Assembly (NCBI RefSeq): GCF_001513975.1
Contig: NZ_KQ947989.1
Span: 1 to 64,000 of the forward strand
Origin: Streptomyces curacoi
GTDB lineage: Bacteria; Actinomycetota; Actinomycetes; Streptomycetales; Streptomycetaceae
DNA: 64,000 nucleotides
Direction of reading: 5' to 3'
Both the position numbers and the translations under genes were made by a program. Each line of letters begins with the position of its first letter. Within the stretch, counting starts at the first letter, position 1. The notes below the pieces were generated by a model that was given only the letters and a program-made list of their open reading frames with translations, was not told the DNA's origin and did no database searches. Shown here piece after piece: positions 25,359 through 34,308 of the stretch.

Positions 25359-25988
25359 ATGACCAGGCACCTCCAGGGCTCCCTGTTCGACCAGACGGAC
25401 GAGGTGCGGCTCGGGTCCCTCGCCGGGATCCGCCGTACCCAGCTGGGCCTCGGCGCCTGGATCGACGTCCTGCCCGGCTGGCTCAGCGGGGCCGACGTCC
25501 TGTTCGAACAGCTGGTCGCGGAGGTGCCGTGGCGTGCGGAGCGGCGCACGATGTACGACCACGTGGTCGACGTCCCCCGGCTGCTCGCCTTCTACGGCGC
25601 GGACGACCGGCTCCCCCACCCCGTGCTGGCACAGGCGCGCGACGCGCTGTCCGCGCACTACGCCGGGGAACTGGGCGAGCCGTTCACCACGGCCGGGCTC
25701 TGCTACTACCGCGACGGCCGGGACAGCGTCGCCTGGCACGGGGACCGGATCGGGCGGGGCGCGCGCGAGGACACGATGGTGGCCATCCTCTCCGTGGGCG
25801 CGCCCCGGGATCTGCTGCTGCGCCCGATGCGGGGCGGCGGCGGGACGGTTCGCCGTCCGCTGGGGCACGGCGACCTCATCGTGATGGGCGGCTCCTGCCA
25901 GCGGACCTGGGAGCACTCGATACCGAAGACGACCCGTGCCACGGGACCGCGCATCAGCATCCAGTTCCGCCCGCACGGCGTGCAGTGA
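25359..25988 (+). CDS. AlkB-like 2-oxoglutarate/Fe(II)-dependent dioxygenase
   Basis: A 209-residue protein with the AlkB double-stranded beta-helix. Iron ligands are visible as HGD (His127, Asp129) and the distal His186 in WEHSIPK; the 2-oxoglutarate arginine is Arg198 in GPRISIQFR. The family removes alkyl lesions from DNA or RNA bases by oxidation. I prefer ATG 25359 (MTRHLQGSLFDQ), since the open frame upstream runs through the TetR operator region. The gene is divergent from the TetR/flavin-dehydrogenase operon and 116 bases from its start. Confidence 0.88.
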   Translation: MTRHLQGSLFDQTDEVRLGSLAGIRRTQLGLGAWIDVLPGWLSGADVLFEQLVAEVPWRAERRTMYDHVVDVPRLLAFYGADDRLPHPVLAQARDALSAHYAGELGEPFTTAGLCYYRDGRDSVAWHGDRIGRGAREDTMVAILSVGAPRDLLLRPMRGGGGTVRRPLGHGDLIVMGGSCQRTWEHSIPKTTRATGPRISIQFRPHGVQ

Positions 25989-26096
25989 GGCTTTCGAGGC
26001 GACCGCTTCGGGTGCGCGCGGGCCGTCTCCGGGTGACGGCGCCGGAGGCGGCGCTTCCTCTGGGCGCGGGTCCGTGGTGCCTCCACACTGGGGCGG

Positions 26097-27272
26097 GTGA
26101 GCGCGGAACCGCAGGCCACGGCTCCCCGGCGCGGCGAGCTGGACGCGCTCCGGGTCTTCGTCGTGGTTGGGCTGGTCTTCTTCCACTCGGGCCTCGTCTT
26201 CGCGCCGGAGGACGACTTCTACGTCAAGAACGCGCAGACGAGCGACGCCGTGACCGTGCTCGCCGGGTTCGGGGTCGTGTGGGCGATGCCCATGCTGTTC
26301 CTCGTCGCCGGGCTCGGCTCCCGGTACTCGATCCGCCGGCGGGGGCCCGCCCGCTTCAGCCGTGAGCGCCTGGTACGCCTGGGTGTTCCGCTGGTCTTCG
26401 CGACGCTCGTCCTGTGCCCACTCCCCCAGTGGCTGCGGCTGCGGGCCGCCGATCCCGGATACGACGAGTCGTACTGGCGCTTCTGGCCCCGCTTCCTCAC
26501 CGTCCGCCCGGACGCGGCCGACTTCCCCTTCGTCCTCGAAGGGGAGCATTTCGAGACCGGCCACCTGTGGTTCGTCGTACTGCTCCTCGTCTTCAGCCTG
26601 TTCCTCGCCCCGGTCGCGGCGCCGTTGGCGGCTTGGGCGGAGCCCGTGGGACAGGCGGTGGCGCTGCACCCGGCCCTGCTGCTCCTGCCCGCCCTGCCGC
26701 TCGCCGCGATCAACGCGTTCCTGGGCATGGAGGAGGGCTTCGCCGGCTGGAACCGCTGGGCCTACCTGGTGTTCTTCCTCTTCGGTTACGCCCTCGCCGA
26801 CGACGGACGCGTCCGTGCCGCGCTGCGCGGACTCGCCGTTCCGGTGGGCGTGTTCGGGCTCGTCCTGTTCGCGGGGACCGCGCCCGGGTTCCTCTCCCTG
26901 GACGACCCGTTCACCGAGTGGGCCCCGTTCGCCCTGGTGACCCGGGCGGTGTTCGGCGCCGCGGGCCGGTGCTGGGTGGTGGCGATCCTCGGGCTGCTGG
27001 ACCGGCCGCGCGCGGCCCGGCCGCCGTCACGCACGATGGTGTACCTCGGGCTTGCCGCCCTGCCGCTGTACGTGCTCCACCAGCCGGTCGTGGTCGCGCT
27101 CGCGTACGGCGTGGTGGGCCGGCCGGCGCCGATCGTGATCAAGTACGTGGTGATCGTGGCCGGTTCACTGGCGGTGCTCCTCCTGCTGTACGAGTTCGTG
27201 GTGCGCAGAACCCGCTTGACGCGGTTTCTGTTCGGGATGCGCTCCGACCCGCCCGTCGGGCCCGCCTCCTGA
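26097..27272 (+). CDS. Integral membrane acyltransferase (Acyl_transf_3/OafA-like)
   Basis: A 391-residue protein with about ten hydrophobic helices spread over the whole length. The N-terminal block RRGELDALRVFVVVGLVFFHSG has the Arg and His positions typical of acyltransferase-3 proteins (active-site His in FFHSG), and GHLWFVVLLLVFSL with LYVLHQPVVVALAY near the C-terminus fit MdoC/OafA relatives. These transfer acyl groups to sugars or lipids at the membrane. The GTG start at 26097 has no strong ribosome site, so a leaderless or weakly translated start is possible. The acceptor is unknown. Confidence 0.82.
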   Translation: MSAEPQATAPRRGELDALRVFVVVGLVFFHSGLVFAPEDDFYVKNAQTSDAVTVLAGFGVVWAMPMLFLVAGLGSRYSIRRRGPARFSRERLVRLGVPLVFATLVLCPLPQWLRLRAADPGYDESYWRFWPRFLTVRPDAADFPFVLEGEHFETGHLWFVVLLLVFSLFLAPVAAPLAAWAEPVGQAVALHPALLLLPALPLAAINAFLGMEEGFAGWNRWAYLVFFLFGYALADDGRVRAALRGLAVPVGVFGLVLFAGTAPGFLSLDDPFTEWAPFALVTRAVFGAAGRCWVVAILGLLDRPRAARPPSRTMVYLGLAALPLYVLHQPVVVALAYGVVGRPAPIVIKYVVIVAGSLAVLLLLYEFVVRRTRLTRFLFGMRSDPPVGPAS

Positions 27273-27320
27273 TCTGCTTTGCTGTGTCCGTCGGGCACGG
27301 ACCCACCACGCGGGACGATC

Positions 27321-28067
27321 ATGCGGGCAGATGTGCAGCAAGTCGCGGACGGCACCTATCTGGTGCACGGCAGCAACACCAACTGGGTGATCCTGACCGA
27401 GGGGGACGCGGCCACGCTGGTGGACACCGGCTATCCCGGGGACCGGGCCCTGCTGCTCGCCTCGCTCGCCCAGGTGGGGAGTTCACCGGAGGCGGTCAAG
27501 GCCGTACTGATCACGCACGCGCACACCGACCACCTGGGCAACGCCGAGCATCTGCGCGCCACGTACGGCACGCCGATATACCTGCACGAGGCCGAAGTGC
27601 CGCACGCCCGGCGGGAGTTCCTGCACCAGGTGAACGTGGGGACGGTCCTGAGGAACGGCTGGCGGCCGGGCGTCCTGCCCTGGGCGATACACGCGCTCCG
27701 CTCCGGCGGCACCGCGCACGTCCCCGTCACCGCCCCCGAGCCGTTCCCGTCGCAGGGCCCGCTCGACCTGCCGGGCCGGCCCGTCCCGGTGCACACCCCC
27801 GGCCACACCGACGGCCACTGCGCCTACCATCTCCCGGAAGCCGGGGTGGTGATCGCGGGCGACGCCCTGGTCAGCGGGCACCCCACCTCGCGCATCAAGG
27901 GGCCGCAGCTGCTGCCGGACATGTTCCACCGCGAGCGGACCCGCGCCGTGGCCTCCCTGGACGTCCTCGAAGGCCTCAAGGGCGATGTGCTGCTGCCCGG
28001 GCACGGACCCGTGCACCAGGGCTCGGTGCCGGACGCTGCTCTTCAGGCCCGGGAGCGCGCGCTCTAA
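27321..28067 (+). CDS. Metallo-beta-lactamase-fold hydrolase
   Basis: A 248-residue hydrolase. The metal-binding motif HAHTDH is at 66-71, followed by the third histidine in HTPGHTDGH (about 154-162), the bridging Asp in IAGDAL and the last His in LLPGHG. This is the glyoxalase II-like subfamily; substrates range from thioesters to lactones and cannot be told here. A small perfect hairpin GTCCGT-cgggc-ACGGAC (27286-27302) lies just before its ribosome site and after the acyltransferase stop. Start at ATG 27321 agrees with the family's N-terminus; an upstream in-frame start is unlikely. Confidence 0.87.
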   Translation: MRADVQQVADGTYLVHGSNTNWVILTEGDAATLVDTGYPGDRALLLASLAQVGSSPEAVKAVLITHAHTDHLGNAEHLRATYGTPIYLHEAEVPHARREFLHQVNVGTVLRNGWRPGVLPWAIHALRSGGTAHVPVTAPEPFPSQGPLDLPGRPVPVHTPGHTDGHCAYHLPEAGVVIAGDALVSGHPTSRIKGPQLLPDMFHRERTRAVASLDVLEGLKGDVLLPGHGPVHQGSVPDAALQARERAL

Positions 28068-28108
28068 GGTGAGGTGACGATCACCGGCTAGGCGAGGACG
28101 AACGGCCC

Positions 28109-29344
28109 ATGGCACTGCAGATCAGCGCGACGAATCCGGAGCACCCCGCGCTCCTGCTGGAGCTGCCCTGGCATGTGCCCCTGGAGGAGTGGCCGGAGAA
28201 GGTCCTGGTCCCGCTGCCGCGCGGTATCTCCCGGCACGTGGTGCGCTACGCCCGAGCCGGCAGCGAGGTGATCGCGGTCAAGGAGCTCGCCGAGCGCCCC
28301 GCGCTGCGTGAGTACGAGCTCCTGCGCGACCTGGACCGCCTCGGCATCCCGGCGGTGGACCCGCTGGCCGTGGTCACCGGACGCACCGACGCCGACGGCG
28401 GCCCGCTGGAGTCGGTCCTGGTCACCCGGCACCTGCGCGGCTCGCAGCCGTACCGCTCGATGTTCGAGACGACGATGCGCCCGGCGACCATGCACCGTCT
28501 GATGGACGCGCTGGCCGTGCTCCTGGTCCGCCTCCACCTCGCCGGTTTCGCCTGGGGCGACTGCTCGCTGTCCAACACGCTGTTCCGGCGCGACGCGGGC
28601 GCGTACGCCGCGTATCTGGTGGACGCCGAGACCGGCGACCTGCATGACCGGCTGAGCGACGGCCAGCGCGACTACGACCTGGACCTCGCCCGGGTCAACA
28701 TCAGCGGCGAGCTGCTGGACCTGGAGGCGTCCGGGGCGCTGCACCCGTCGGTGGACCCGATCGACTTCGGCACCGAGATCTGCGCCCGCTACCAGGGCCT
28801 GTGGCAGGAGCTGACCCGCACCTCGGTCTATCCGGCGGGCAAGTACCACTACATAGAGCGCCGGATACGCCGCCTGAACGACCTCGGTTTCGACGTGGCC
28901 GAGATGCAGATCGAGCACGCCACGAACGGCGACACCGTCACCTTCGTGCCGAAGGTCGTCGACGCCGGGCACCACCAGCGGCAGCTGCTGCGCCTGACGG
29001 GCCTGGACACCGAGGAGAACCAGGCCCGCCGGCTCCTGAACGACCTGGAGAGCTGGATGGCCACCCAGGACGACTACGCCCCGGGCGATCCCCTCGGCGC
29101 CCGCCCCGAGGTGCTCGCGCACCGCTGGGTGCGCGACGTCTTCCGGCCCACCGTGCGGGCCGTACCGCCGGAGCTGCGCGGGTCCATGGACGCGGCCGAG
29201 ATCTACCACGAGCTGCTGGAACACCGCTGGTACCTGTCCGAGCGGGCGCAGCACGACATCGGCCTGGACGCGGTGGTCGAGGACTACATCAAGAACATCC
29301 TGCCCAAGGCACGGGAGACGCTGCAGCCGACGACGGCCGACTGA
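28109..29344 (+). CDS. DUF4032 protein with lipopolysaccharide-kinase-like fold
   Basis: A 411-residue protein. The first ~200 residues resemble a protein-kinase-like (Kdo/APH) fold: VIAVKELAERPALREYELL supplies the lysine and glutamate positions, FAWGDCSLSNTLFR the catalytic-loop Asp, and YLVDAETGDL the metal-binding Asp. The C-terminal half is the domain I know as DUF4032, with FVPKVVDAGHHQRQLLRLTG. Phosphotransfer is plausible but unproven. GAGGA lies ~11 bases before the ATG. It is tail-to-tail with the USP gene, one base apart. Confidence 0.82.
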   Translation: MALQISATNPEHPALLLELPWHVPLEEWPEKVLVPLPRGISRHVVRYARAGSEVIAVKELAERPALREYELLRDLDRLGIPAVDPLAVVTGRTDADGGPLESVLVTRHLRGSQPYRSMFETTMRPATMHRLMDALAVLLVRLHLAGFAWGDCSLSNTLFRRDAGAYAAYLVDAETGDLHDRLSDGQRDYDLDLARVNISGELLDLEASGALHPSVDPIDFGTEICARYQGLWQELTRTSVYPAGKYHYIERRIRRLNDLGFDVAEMQIEHATNGDTVTFVPKVVDAGHHQRQLLRLTGLDTEENQARRLLNDLESWMATQDDYAPGDPLGARPEVLAHRWVRDVFRPTVRAVPPELRGSMDAAEIYHELLEHRWYLSERAQHDIGLDAVVEDYIKNILPKARETLQPTTAD

Positions 29345-29345
29345 C

Positions 29346-30218
29346 TCAGTCGTGCGGCACCACGGCCACCGGGCAGTCCGCGTGGTGCAGCACACCGTGG
29401 GCGACCGAGCCGATCCGGGCGCCCACGGCCGTGCGGCGGGCGCGCCGCCCGACGACCATCAGCTGGGCCCGTCCGGCCACCGACAGCAGCACCTGCCCGG
29501 CGCTGCCCATCTCCACGTGCTCGACCACCGGGACGTCCGGGAAGCGCTCCCGCCACGGCCGCAGCGCCTCCTCCAGGGCCTTCTTCTCGTACGGCTCCAG
29601 TCCCCCGGCCTCGTCGAGGAGCTTCAGTGAGCCCGGGCTGTAGGCGAACAGCGGCGGCAGGGTCCACGCCCGTACGGCCCGCACCCGGGCGCCGCGCGCC
29701 GCCGCGGTCTCGAACGCGAACCGCAGCGCGGCCGCGCTGTCCTCCGGGTCGCCCTGCTGGCCCACGACGATCTCGCGCCCGGCGGCCTCGGCGGACGCCT
29801 GGTCCCCGGCTCGTACGAGGACGACGGGCCGCGTCGCCCCGGCGAGCACCTGCTGCCCGACGGAGCCGAGCAGGAACCCGACGACCGCGCCGTGGCCCCG
29901 CGAGCCCAGCACCAGCATCTCGGCGTCCGCGGTGGCGGCCACCAGCGTCTCGGCGGGCCCACCGTCGAGGACGTCGGTGGTCACCTCCAGGCCCGGGTGC
30001 CGCTCGGTGACGGAACGCGCGGCCTCCGCCAGCCCCTCCCGCGCCCACCTGGCCTGGGTGTCCACGTCCCCCGCGTCGATCGCCTCGTGCGGCTGGAACC
30101 GCCAGGCGTGCACCACCCGCAGGGCGAGCCCCCGGCGGACCGCCTCCCGGGCCGCCCAGCCGAGAGCCGCGAGGCTCTCCTCCGATCCGTCCACCCCTGC
30201 CGTGATCGGGCGCGTCAT
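29346..30218 (-). CDS. Tandem-domain universal stress protein
   Basis: A 290-residue protein with two UspA-type domains (about 1-140 and 150-290). The first opens TRPITAGVDGSEESLAALGW and contains the ATP-loop GSRGHGAVVGFLLGSVGQQV; the second opens REIVVGQQGDPEDSAAALRF and ends with the degenerate loop VVGRRARRTAVGARIGSV before SVAHGVLHHADCPVAVV. Two-domain USPs of this kind bind ATP and are common in the dormancy/stress regulons of actinobacteria. GAGGC precedes the ATG. It is divergent from the VOC gene, and lies near a redox/two-component operon, but no shared control is visible. Confidence 0.92.
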   Translation of the reverse strand: MTRPITAGVDGSEESLAALGWAAREAVRRGLALRVVHAWRFQPHEAIDAGDVDTQARWAREGLAEAARSVTERHPGLEVTTDVLDGGPAETLVAATADAEMLVLGSRGHGAVVGFLLGSVGQQVLAGATRPVVLVRAGDQASAEAAGREIVVGQQGDPEDSAAALRFAFETAAARGARVRAVRAWTLPPLFAYSPGSLKLLDEAGGLEPYEKKALEEALRPWRERFPDVPVVEHVEMGSAGQVLLSVAGRAQLMVVGRRARRTAVGARIGSVAHGVLHHADCPVAVVPHD

Positions 30219-30280
30219 TCCGGCTGCCTCCTCGTGTCGCGGTCACGTCCGTGGGGCCCAGTCTTCACTACGCTCGGCGC

Positions 30281-30634
30281 ATGGCTTTGCAGTGGGAGCA
30301 GGTGACCGTCGACGCCGCCGACCCGGTGGCCCTGGGGCGCTGGTGGGCCGAGGCGCTCGGCTGGGTCGTGCTGAACGACTCGGCCGACGAGTACGAGATC
30401 CGGCCCGACCAGGACCGGCTGCCCGGGCTGATCTTCGCTCCGGTCCCGGAGGGCAAGACCGTCAAGAACCGCCTCCACCTCGACTTCCGCCCCGACGACC
30501 AGCGGGCGGAGGTCGCCCGCCTGATCGCGCTCGGCGCGCGCCACGCGGACATCGGCCAGGGCGAGCAGCCGTGGGTGGTGCTCGCGGATCCGGAGGGCAA
30601 CGAGTTCTGCGTGCTCGCCGCCCGGCACGGCTGA
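30281..30634 (+). CDS. VOC-fold (glyoxalase/dioxygenase-like) protein
   Basis: A 117-residue protein made of one VOC domain: QVTVDAADPVALGRWWAEAL at the start, LHLDF in the middle and the common ending VLADPEGNEFCVL. Members include metal enzymes and antibiotic-binding proteins; a His and Glu suitable for metal binding are present but no subfamily is evident. No clear Shine-Dalgarno before ATG 30281, so translation may be leaderless. A short hairpin GCACCG-gtca-CGGTGC follows the stop directly (30635-30650) and may end the transcript. Confidence 0.8.
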   Translation: MALQWEQVTVDAADPVALGRWWAEALGWVVLNDSADEYEIRPDQDRLPGLIFAPVPEGKTVKNRLHLDFRPDDQRAEVARLIALGARHADIGQGEQPWVVLADPEGNEFCVLAARHG

Positions 30635-30797
30635 GCACCGGTCACGGTGCGGCCCGCCCGGATGAACAGCGCCGCCTCCCGCATACCCGAGCGAACCAGA
30701 CGGATCGAACATACGATGGGCCGGAGTCGGCGCGGCGACGGCGGCTTCCGGACACTTTCGCCGTGCCGGGAACGTGGACCCTCGGGGTGGGAGACGT

Positions 30798-32474
30798 ATG
30801 GCACAGGCCGCCGACGCAGCGCGGACCGTCATCCTGACCGTGGACGACGACCCGGGGGTCTCCCGTGCCGTCGCCCGTGACCTGCGGCGGCGCTACGGCG
30901 AGTCGCATCGGATCGTGCGCGCGGAGTCCGGCGAGTCCGCGCTGCAGGCGCTGCGTGAACTGAAACTCCGCGGCGACCTCGTCGCCGTGATCCTGGCCGA
31001 TTACCGCATGCCGCAGATGAACGGCATCGAGTTCCTCGAACAGGCCCTGGACGTGTATCCCGGCGCCCGCCGCGTGCTGCTGACCGCCTACGCGGACACG
31101 AACGCGGCGATCGACGCGATCAACGTCGTCGATCTTGATCATTATCTGCTCAAGCCGTGGGATCCGCCCGAGGAGAAGCTCTACCCGGTCCTGGACGAGC
31201 TGCTGGAGGCGTGGCGGCGCAGTGACTACCGGCCGGTGCCCAGCACCAAGGTGGTCGGGCACCGCTGGTCGGCGCGCTCCTCGGAGGTGCGGGAGTTCCT
31301 GGCCCGCAATCAGGTGCCGTACCGCTGGTACTCGGCCGACGAGCCCGAGGGGCAGCGGCTGCTCGCCGCGGCCGGGGAGGACGGGCAGCGGCTGCCGCTG
31401 GTGATCACCCCGGACGGGACGCCCCTGGTGGCGCCGGAGGCACCCGAGCTCGCCGCGAAGGTGGGTCTGGCCACCACGCCGACGGCCGACTTCTACGACC
31501 TCGTCGTCATCGGCGGCGGACCGGCCGGGCTCGGCGCGGCCGTGTACGGGGCGTCGGAGGGGCTGCGGACCGTGCTGGTGGAGCGGTCGGCGACCGGTGG
31601 CCAGGCCGGGCAGAGCTCCCGGATCGAGAACTACCTCGGCTTCCCGGACGGCGTGTCGGGGGTGCAGCTCACCGACCGGGCGCGCCGGCAGGCGGCGAAG
31701 TTCGGCGCGGAGATCCTCACGGCGCGCGAGGTCACGGGACTGGAGGCCGGCGGCGCCGCACGGATCGTACGGTTCTCGGACGGCTCGGCGGTCGCCGCGC
31801 ACAGCGTGATCCTGGCGACCGGCGTGTCCTACCGGCAGCTGGAGGCGCCCGGCACCGCCGAGCTGACCGGCTGCGGGGTGTTCTACGGCTCGTCGCTCAC
31901 GGAGGCGCCCGCCTGCCACGGCCAGGACGTGTACATCGTCGGCGGCGCCAACTCCGCGGGGCAGGCGGCGATGTACCTGTCGCGGGGCGCGAAGTCGGTC
32001 ACGCTGCTGGTGCGCGGGCCGGATCTGTCCGCGTCCATGTCGCACTACCTGATCCAGCAGATCGACGAGGCGCCCAACATCTCGGTGCGCACCCGCACGG
32101 TCGTCGAGGCCGCGCACGGCTCCGACCACCTGGAACAGCTGACGCTGCGCGACGTGGACAGCGGGCGGACCGAACGCGTCGACGCCCAGTGGATGTTCGT
32201 GTTCATCGGCGCGGCCCCCCTCACCGACTGGCTGGGCGATACGGTGCTGCGCGACGAGCGCGGGTTCATCCTGGCCGGCCCCGACCTGACCCCCGACGGG
32301 CGGCCACCGGCCGGCTGGGAGCTGGACCGGCCGCCGTACCACCTGGAGACCAACATCCCCGGCGTGTTCGTGGCGGGCGACGCCCGCGCCGAGTCCGCCA
32401 AGCGGGTCGCGTCCGCCGTCGGCGAGGGAGCCATGGCCGTGATGCTCGTCCACCGGTATCTGGAGCAGTCATGA
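30798..32474 (+). CDS. Response-regulator receiver fused to thioredoxin-reductase-like flavoprotein
   Basis: A 558-residue fusion. Residues ~10-135 form a receiver domain (TVDDDPGVSR, phospho-acceptor Asp68 in ILADYRMPQMNG, LLKPWDPP). About 150-230 look like a small glutaredoxin-like domain. From 233 a TrxB-type flavoprotein follows: FAD site IGGGPAGLGAAVYG (Gly239 onward), NADPH site IVGGANSAGQAAMYL and C-terminal GVFVAGDARAES. The redox CxxC of thioredoxin reductase is absent: the equivalent stretch reads GCGVFYGSSLTEAPAC. GGGAG precedes the ATG. The stop overlaps the next start (ATGA), coupling it to the histidine kinase. Confidence 0.88.
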   Translation: MAQAADAARTVILTVDDDPGVSRAVARDLRRRYGESHRIVRAESGESALQALRELKLRGDLVAVILADYRMPQMNGIEFLEQALDVYPGARRVLLTAYADTNAAIDAINVVDLDHYLLKPWDPPEEKLYPVLDELLEAWRRSDYRPVPSTKVVGHRWSARSSEVREFLARNQVPYRWYSADEPEGQRLLAAAGEDGQRLPLVITPDGTPLVAPEAPELAAKVGLATTPTADFYDLVVIGGGPAGLGAAVYGASEGLRTVLVERSATGGQAGQSSRIENYLGFPDGVSGVQLTDRARRQAAKFGAEILTAREVTGLEAGGAARIVRFSDGSAVAAHSVILATGVSYRQLEAPGTAELTGCGVFYGSSLTEAPACHGQDVYIVGGANSAGQAAMYLSRGAKSVTLLVRGPDLSASMSHYLIQQIDEAPNISVRTRTVVEAAHGSDHLEQLTLRDVDSGRTERVDAQWMFVFIGAAPLTDWLGDTVLRDERGFILAGPDLTPDGRPPAGWELDRPPYHLETNIPGVFVAGDARAESAKRVASAVGEGAMAVMLVHRYLEQS

Positions 32475-33916
32475 GCGGGCAGTCGATGCCGTGCGACCCG
32501 GGCGAGATCGGATCGCTGTTCCTCTTCGAGAAGCTCACCCCCGAGCAGCTCGGCAGGCTGTGCAGCGAGGGGCGGGTGGAGAGATTCGAGCCCGGCCCCG
32601 TCTACCGCGAGGGCGAACCCGCGACCTGTTTCTACGTCATGATCGAGGGCACCGTCGTGCTGTCCCGGCGGGTCGGCGGCGACGACGTGGAGGTCAACCG
32701 GACCTCCCAGCGCGGGGTGTACTCCGGGGCCTGGCAGGCCTATCTCGGGGACCGGGTGCCGCAGGTGTACAACAGCTCGATGCGGGTGACGGAGCCGACC
32801 CGCTTCTTCGTGCTGCCCGCCGAGACCTTCGCGGACGTGATCCGCGACTGGTTCCCGATGGCCCTGCATCTGCTGGAAGGCCTCTTCTTCGGCCAGAAGA
32901 GCACCCAGTCGGCCATCAACCAACGCGAACGGCTGCTGGCGCTCGGCTCGTTGTCCGCCGGTCTCACGCACGAGCTCAACAATCCCGCGGCGGCGGCCGT
33001 ACGGGCGACCTCGACGCTGCGGGAACGGGTGGCGAAGATGCGGCACAAGCTCGCGATCATCGCCCAGGGCTCCTACTCGCCCGAGACCCTGGCGGACCTC
33101 ATCGAGATCCAGGAGCGCACCGCCGAACGGGTCGCCAAGGCGCCCGCGCTGAGCCCGCTGGAGGCCTCGGACCGGGAGGACGCCGTCACCGACTGGCTCG
33201 ACGACCACGGCATCCCGGAGGGCTGGCGGATCGCGCCGACCTTCGTGCAGGCCGGTCTCGACGAGGACTGGCTGGACCAGGTCGCGGCGGCCGTGGACGA
33301 GGAGATCCTGCCCAGCGCGATCGGGTGGCTCAACTACACCGTCGAGACCGAGCTGTTGATGGACGAGATCAACGACTCGACCACCCGCATCTCGCACCTC
33401 GTCGACGCCGCCAAGCAGTACTCCCAGCTCGACCGCGCGCCCTTCCAGAACGCCGACGTGCACGAACTCCTCGACAGCACCCTGCTGATGCTGTCGGGCA
33501 AGATCGGCCCGCGGATCAAGGTCGTCAAACAGTACGACCGTACGCTGCCGAGGATCCCGGCCTACCCGGCCGAGCTGAACCAGGTGTGGACCAACCTGAT
33601 CGACAACGCGGTCTCCGCCATCAACAGCGCGGGCGGGGAAGGGACGTTGACCGTGCGGACGGCGCCCGATCACGACCGGCTGCTGGTGGAGTTCCGGGAC
33701 ACGGGGATCGGCATCCCGGCCGAGCACCGGGGGCGGATCTTCGATCCGTTCTTCACGACCAAGCCCGTGGGTGAGGGCACCGGGCTCGGGCTGGACATCT
33801 CCTGGCGGATCGTCGTCAACAAACACCACGGCAGCATCCAGGTGGAGTCGGAGCCGGGGAACACCCGCTTCCGGGTGCTGCTGCCGCTCACATCGGTCGA
33901 GGAGGGCTCCGTATGA
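32471..33916 (+). CDS. cNMP-binding-domain histidine kinase (soluble)
   Basis: A 481-residue kinase without membrane segments. Residues ~10-150 form a cyclic-nucleotide-binding beta-roll (FEPGPVYREGEPATCFYVMI...). The dimerisation H-box is LSAGLTHELNNPAAAAV with His167, followed by a long helical insert. The ATPase has N-box QVWTNLIDNAVSAIN, G1 DTGIGIP, F-box FDPFFTTK and G2 GTGLGL. Start and stop both overlap neighbours by four bases (ATGA), so the receiver/flavoprotein, kinase and zinc-finger genes are one translationally coupled operon. It is the natural partner of the upstream receiver domain. Confidence 0.9.
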   Translation: MSGQSMPCDPGEIGSLFLFEKLTPEQLGRLCSEGRVERFEPGPVYREGEPATCFYVMIEGTVVLSRRVGGDDVEVNRTSQRGVYSGAWQAYLGDRVPQVYNSSMRVTEPTRFFVLPAETFADVIRDWFPMALHLLEGLFFGQKSTQSAINQRERLLALGSLSAGLTHELNNPAAAAVRATSTLRERVAKMRHKLAIIAQGSYSPETLADLIEIQERTAERVAKAPALSPLEASDREDAVTDWLDDHGIPEGWRIAPTFVQAGLDEDWLDQVAAAVDEEILPSAIGWLNYTVETELLMDEINDSTTRISHLVDAAKQYSQLDRAPFQNADVHELLDSTLLMLSGKIGPRIKVVKQYDRTLPRIPAYPAELNQVWTNLIDNAVSAINSAGGEGTLTVRTAPDHDRLLVEFRDTGIGIPAEHRGRIFDPFFTTKPVGEGTGLGLDISWRIVVNKHHGSIQVESEPGNTRFRVLLPLTSVEEGSV

Positions 33917-34266
33917 CCGGCGACAACGGAATCGATCCGAGCGTCCCGCCGAGTGGCAGCGGATGCGTCGAGTGCGACGCGGCGGGTGGGTGGTGGTTCC
34001 ATCTGCGGCGGTGTGCGCAGTGCGGGCATGTGGGGTGCTGCGACAGTTCGCCCGCGAAGCACGCGACGGCGCACTTCCGGGAGACCGGGCATCCGTTCGT
34101 GCAGAGCTTCGAGCCGGGTGAGGAGTGGTTCTGGGACTACGCCACCAACGAGTTGTACGAGTCGGGGCCTGAGCTGGCGCCTCCGGTGAGCCATCCCGCG
34201 GACCAGCCGTCGCCGGGGCCGGCGGGGCGGGTGCCGGCTGACTGGGCGAAGACCTTGCGCGCCTGA
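33913..34266 (+). CDS. UBP-type (ZnF-UBP) zinc finger protein
   Basis: A 117-residue protein with the ubiquitin-hydrolase-type zinc finger: CVECDAAGGWWFHLRRCAQC, then GHVGCCD, HATAHFRETGHPFV and WFWDY. Cysteines and histidines for two or three zinc ions are all present. In eukaryotes the domain binds the ubiquitin C-terminus; bacterial copies occur next to redox response-regulator operons exactly like this one, where the ligand is unknown. Translation is coupled to the kinase by an ATGA overlap. The C-terminal ~25 residues are Pro-rich and probably disordered. Confidence 0.88.
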   Translation: MTGDNGIDPSVPPSGSGCVECDAAGGWWFHLRRCAQCGHVGCCDSSPAKHATAHFRETGHPFVQSFEPGEEWFWDYATNELYESGPELAPPVSHPADQPSPGPAGRVPADWAKTLRA

Positions 34267-34308
34267 GAGCCCGGACCTCCTGTCAGTTCGAAGTGACAAG
34301 ATGTGTTC

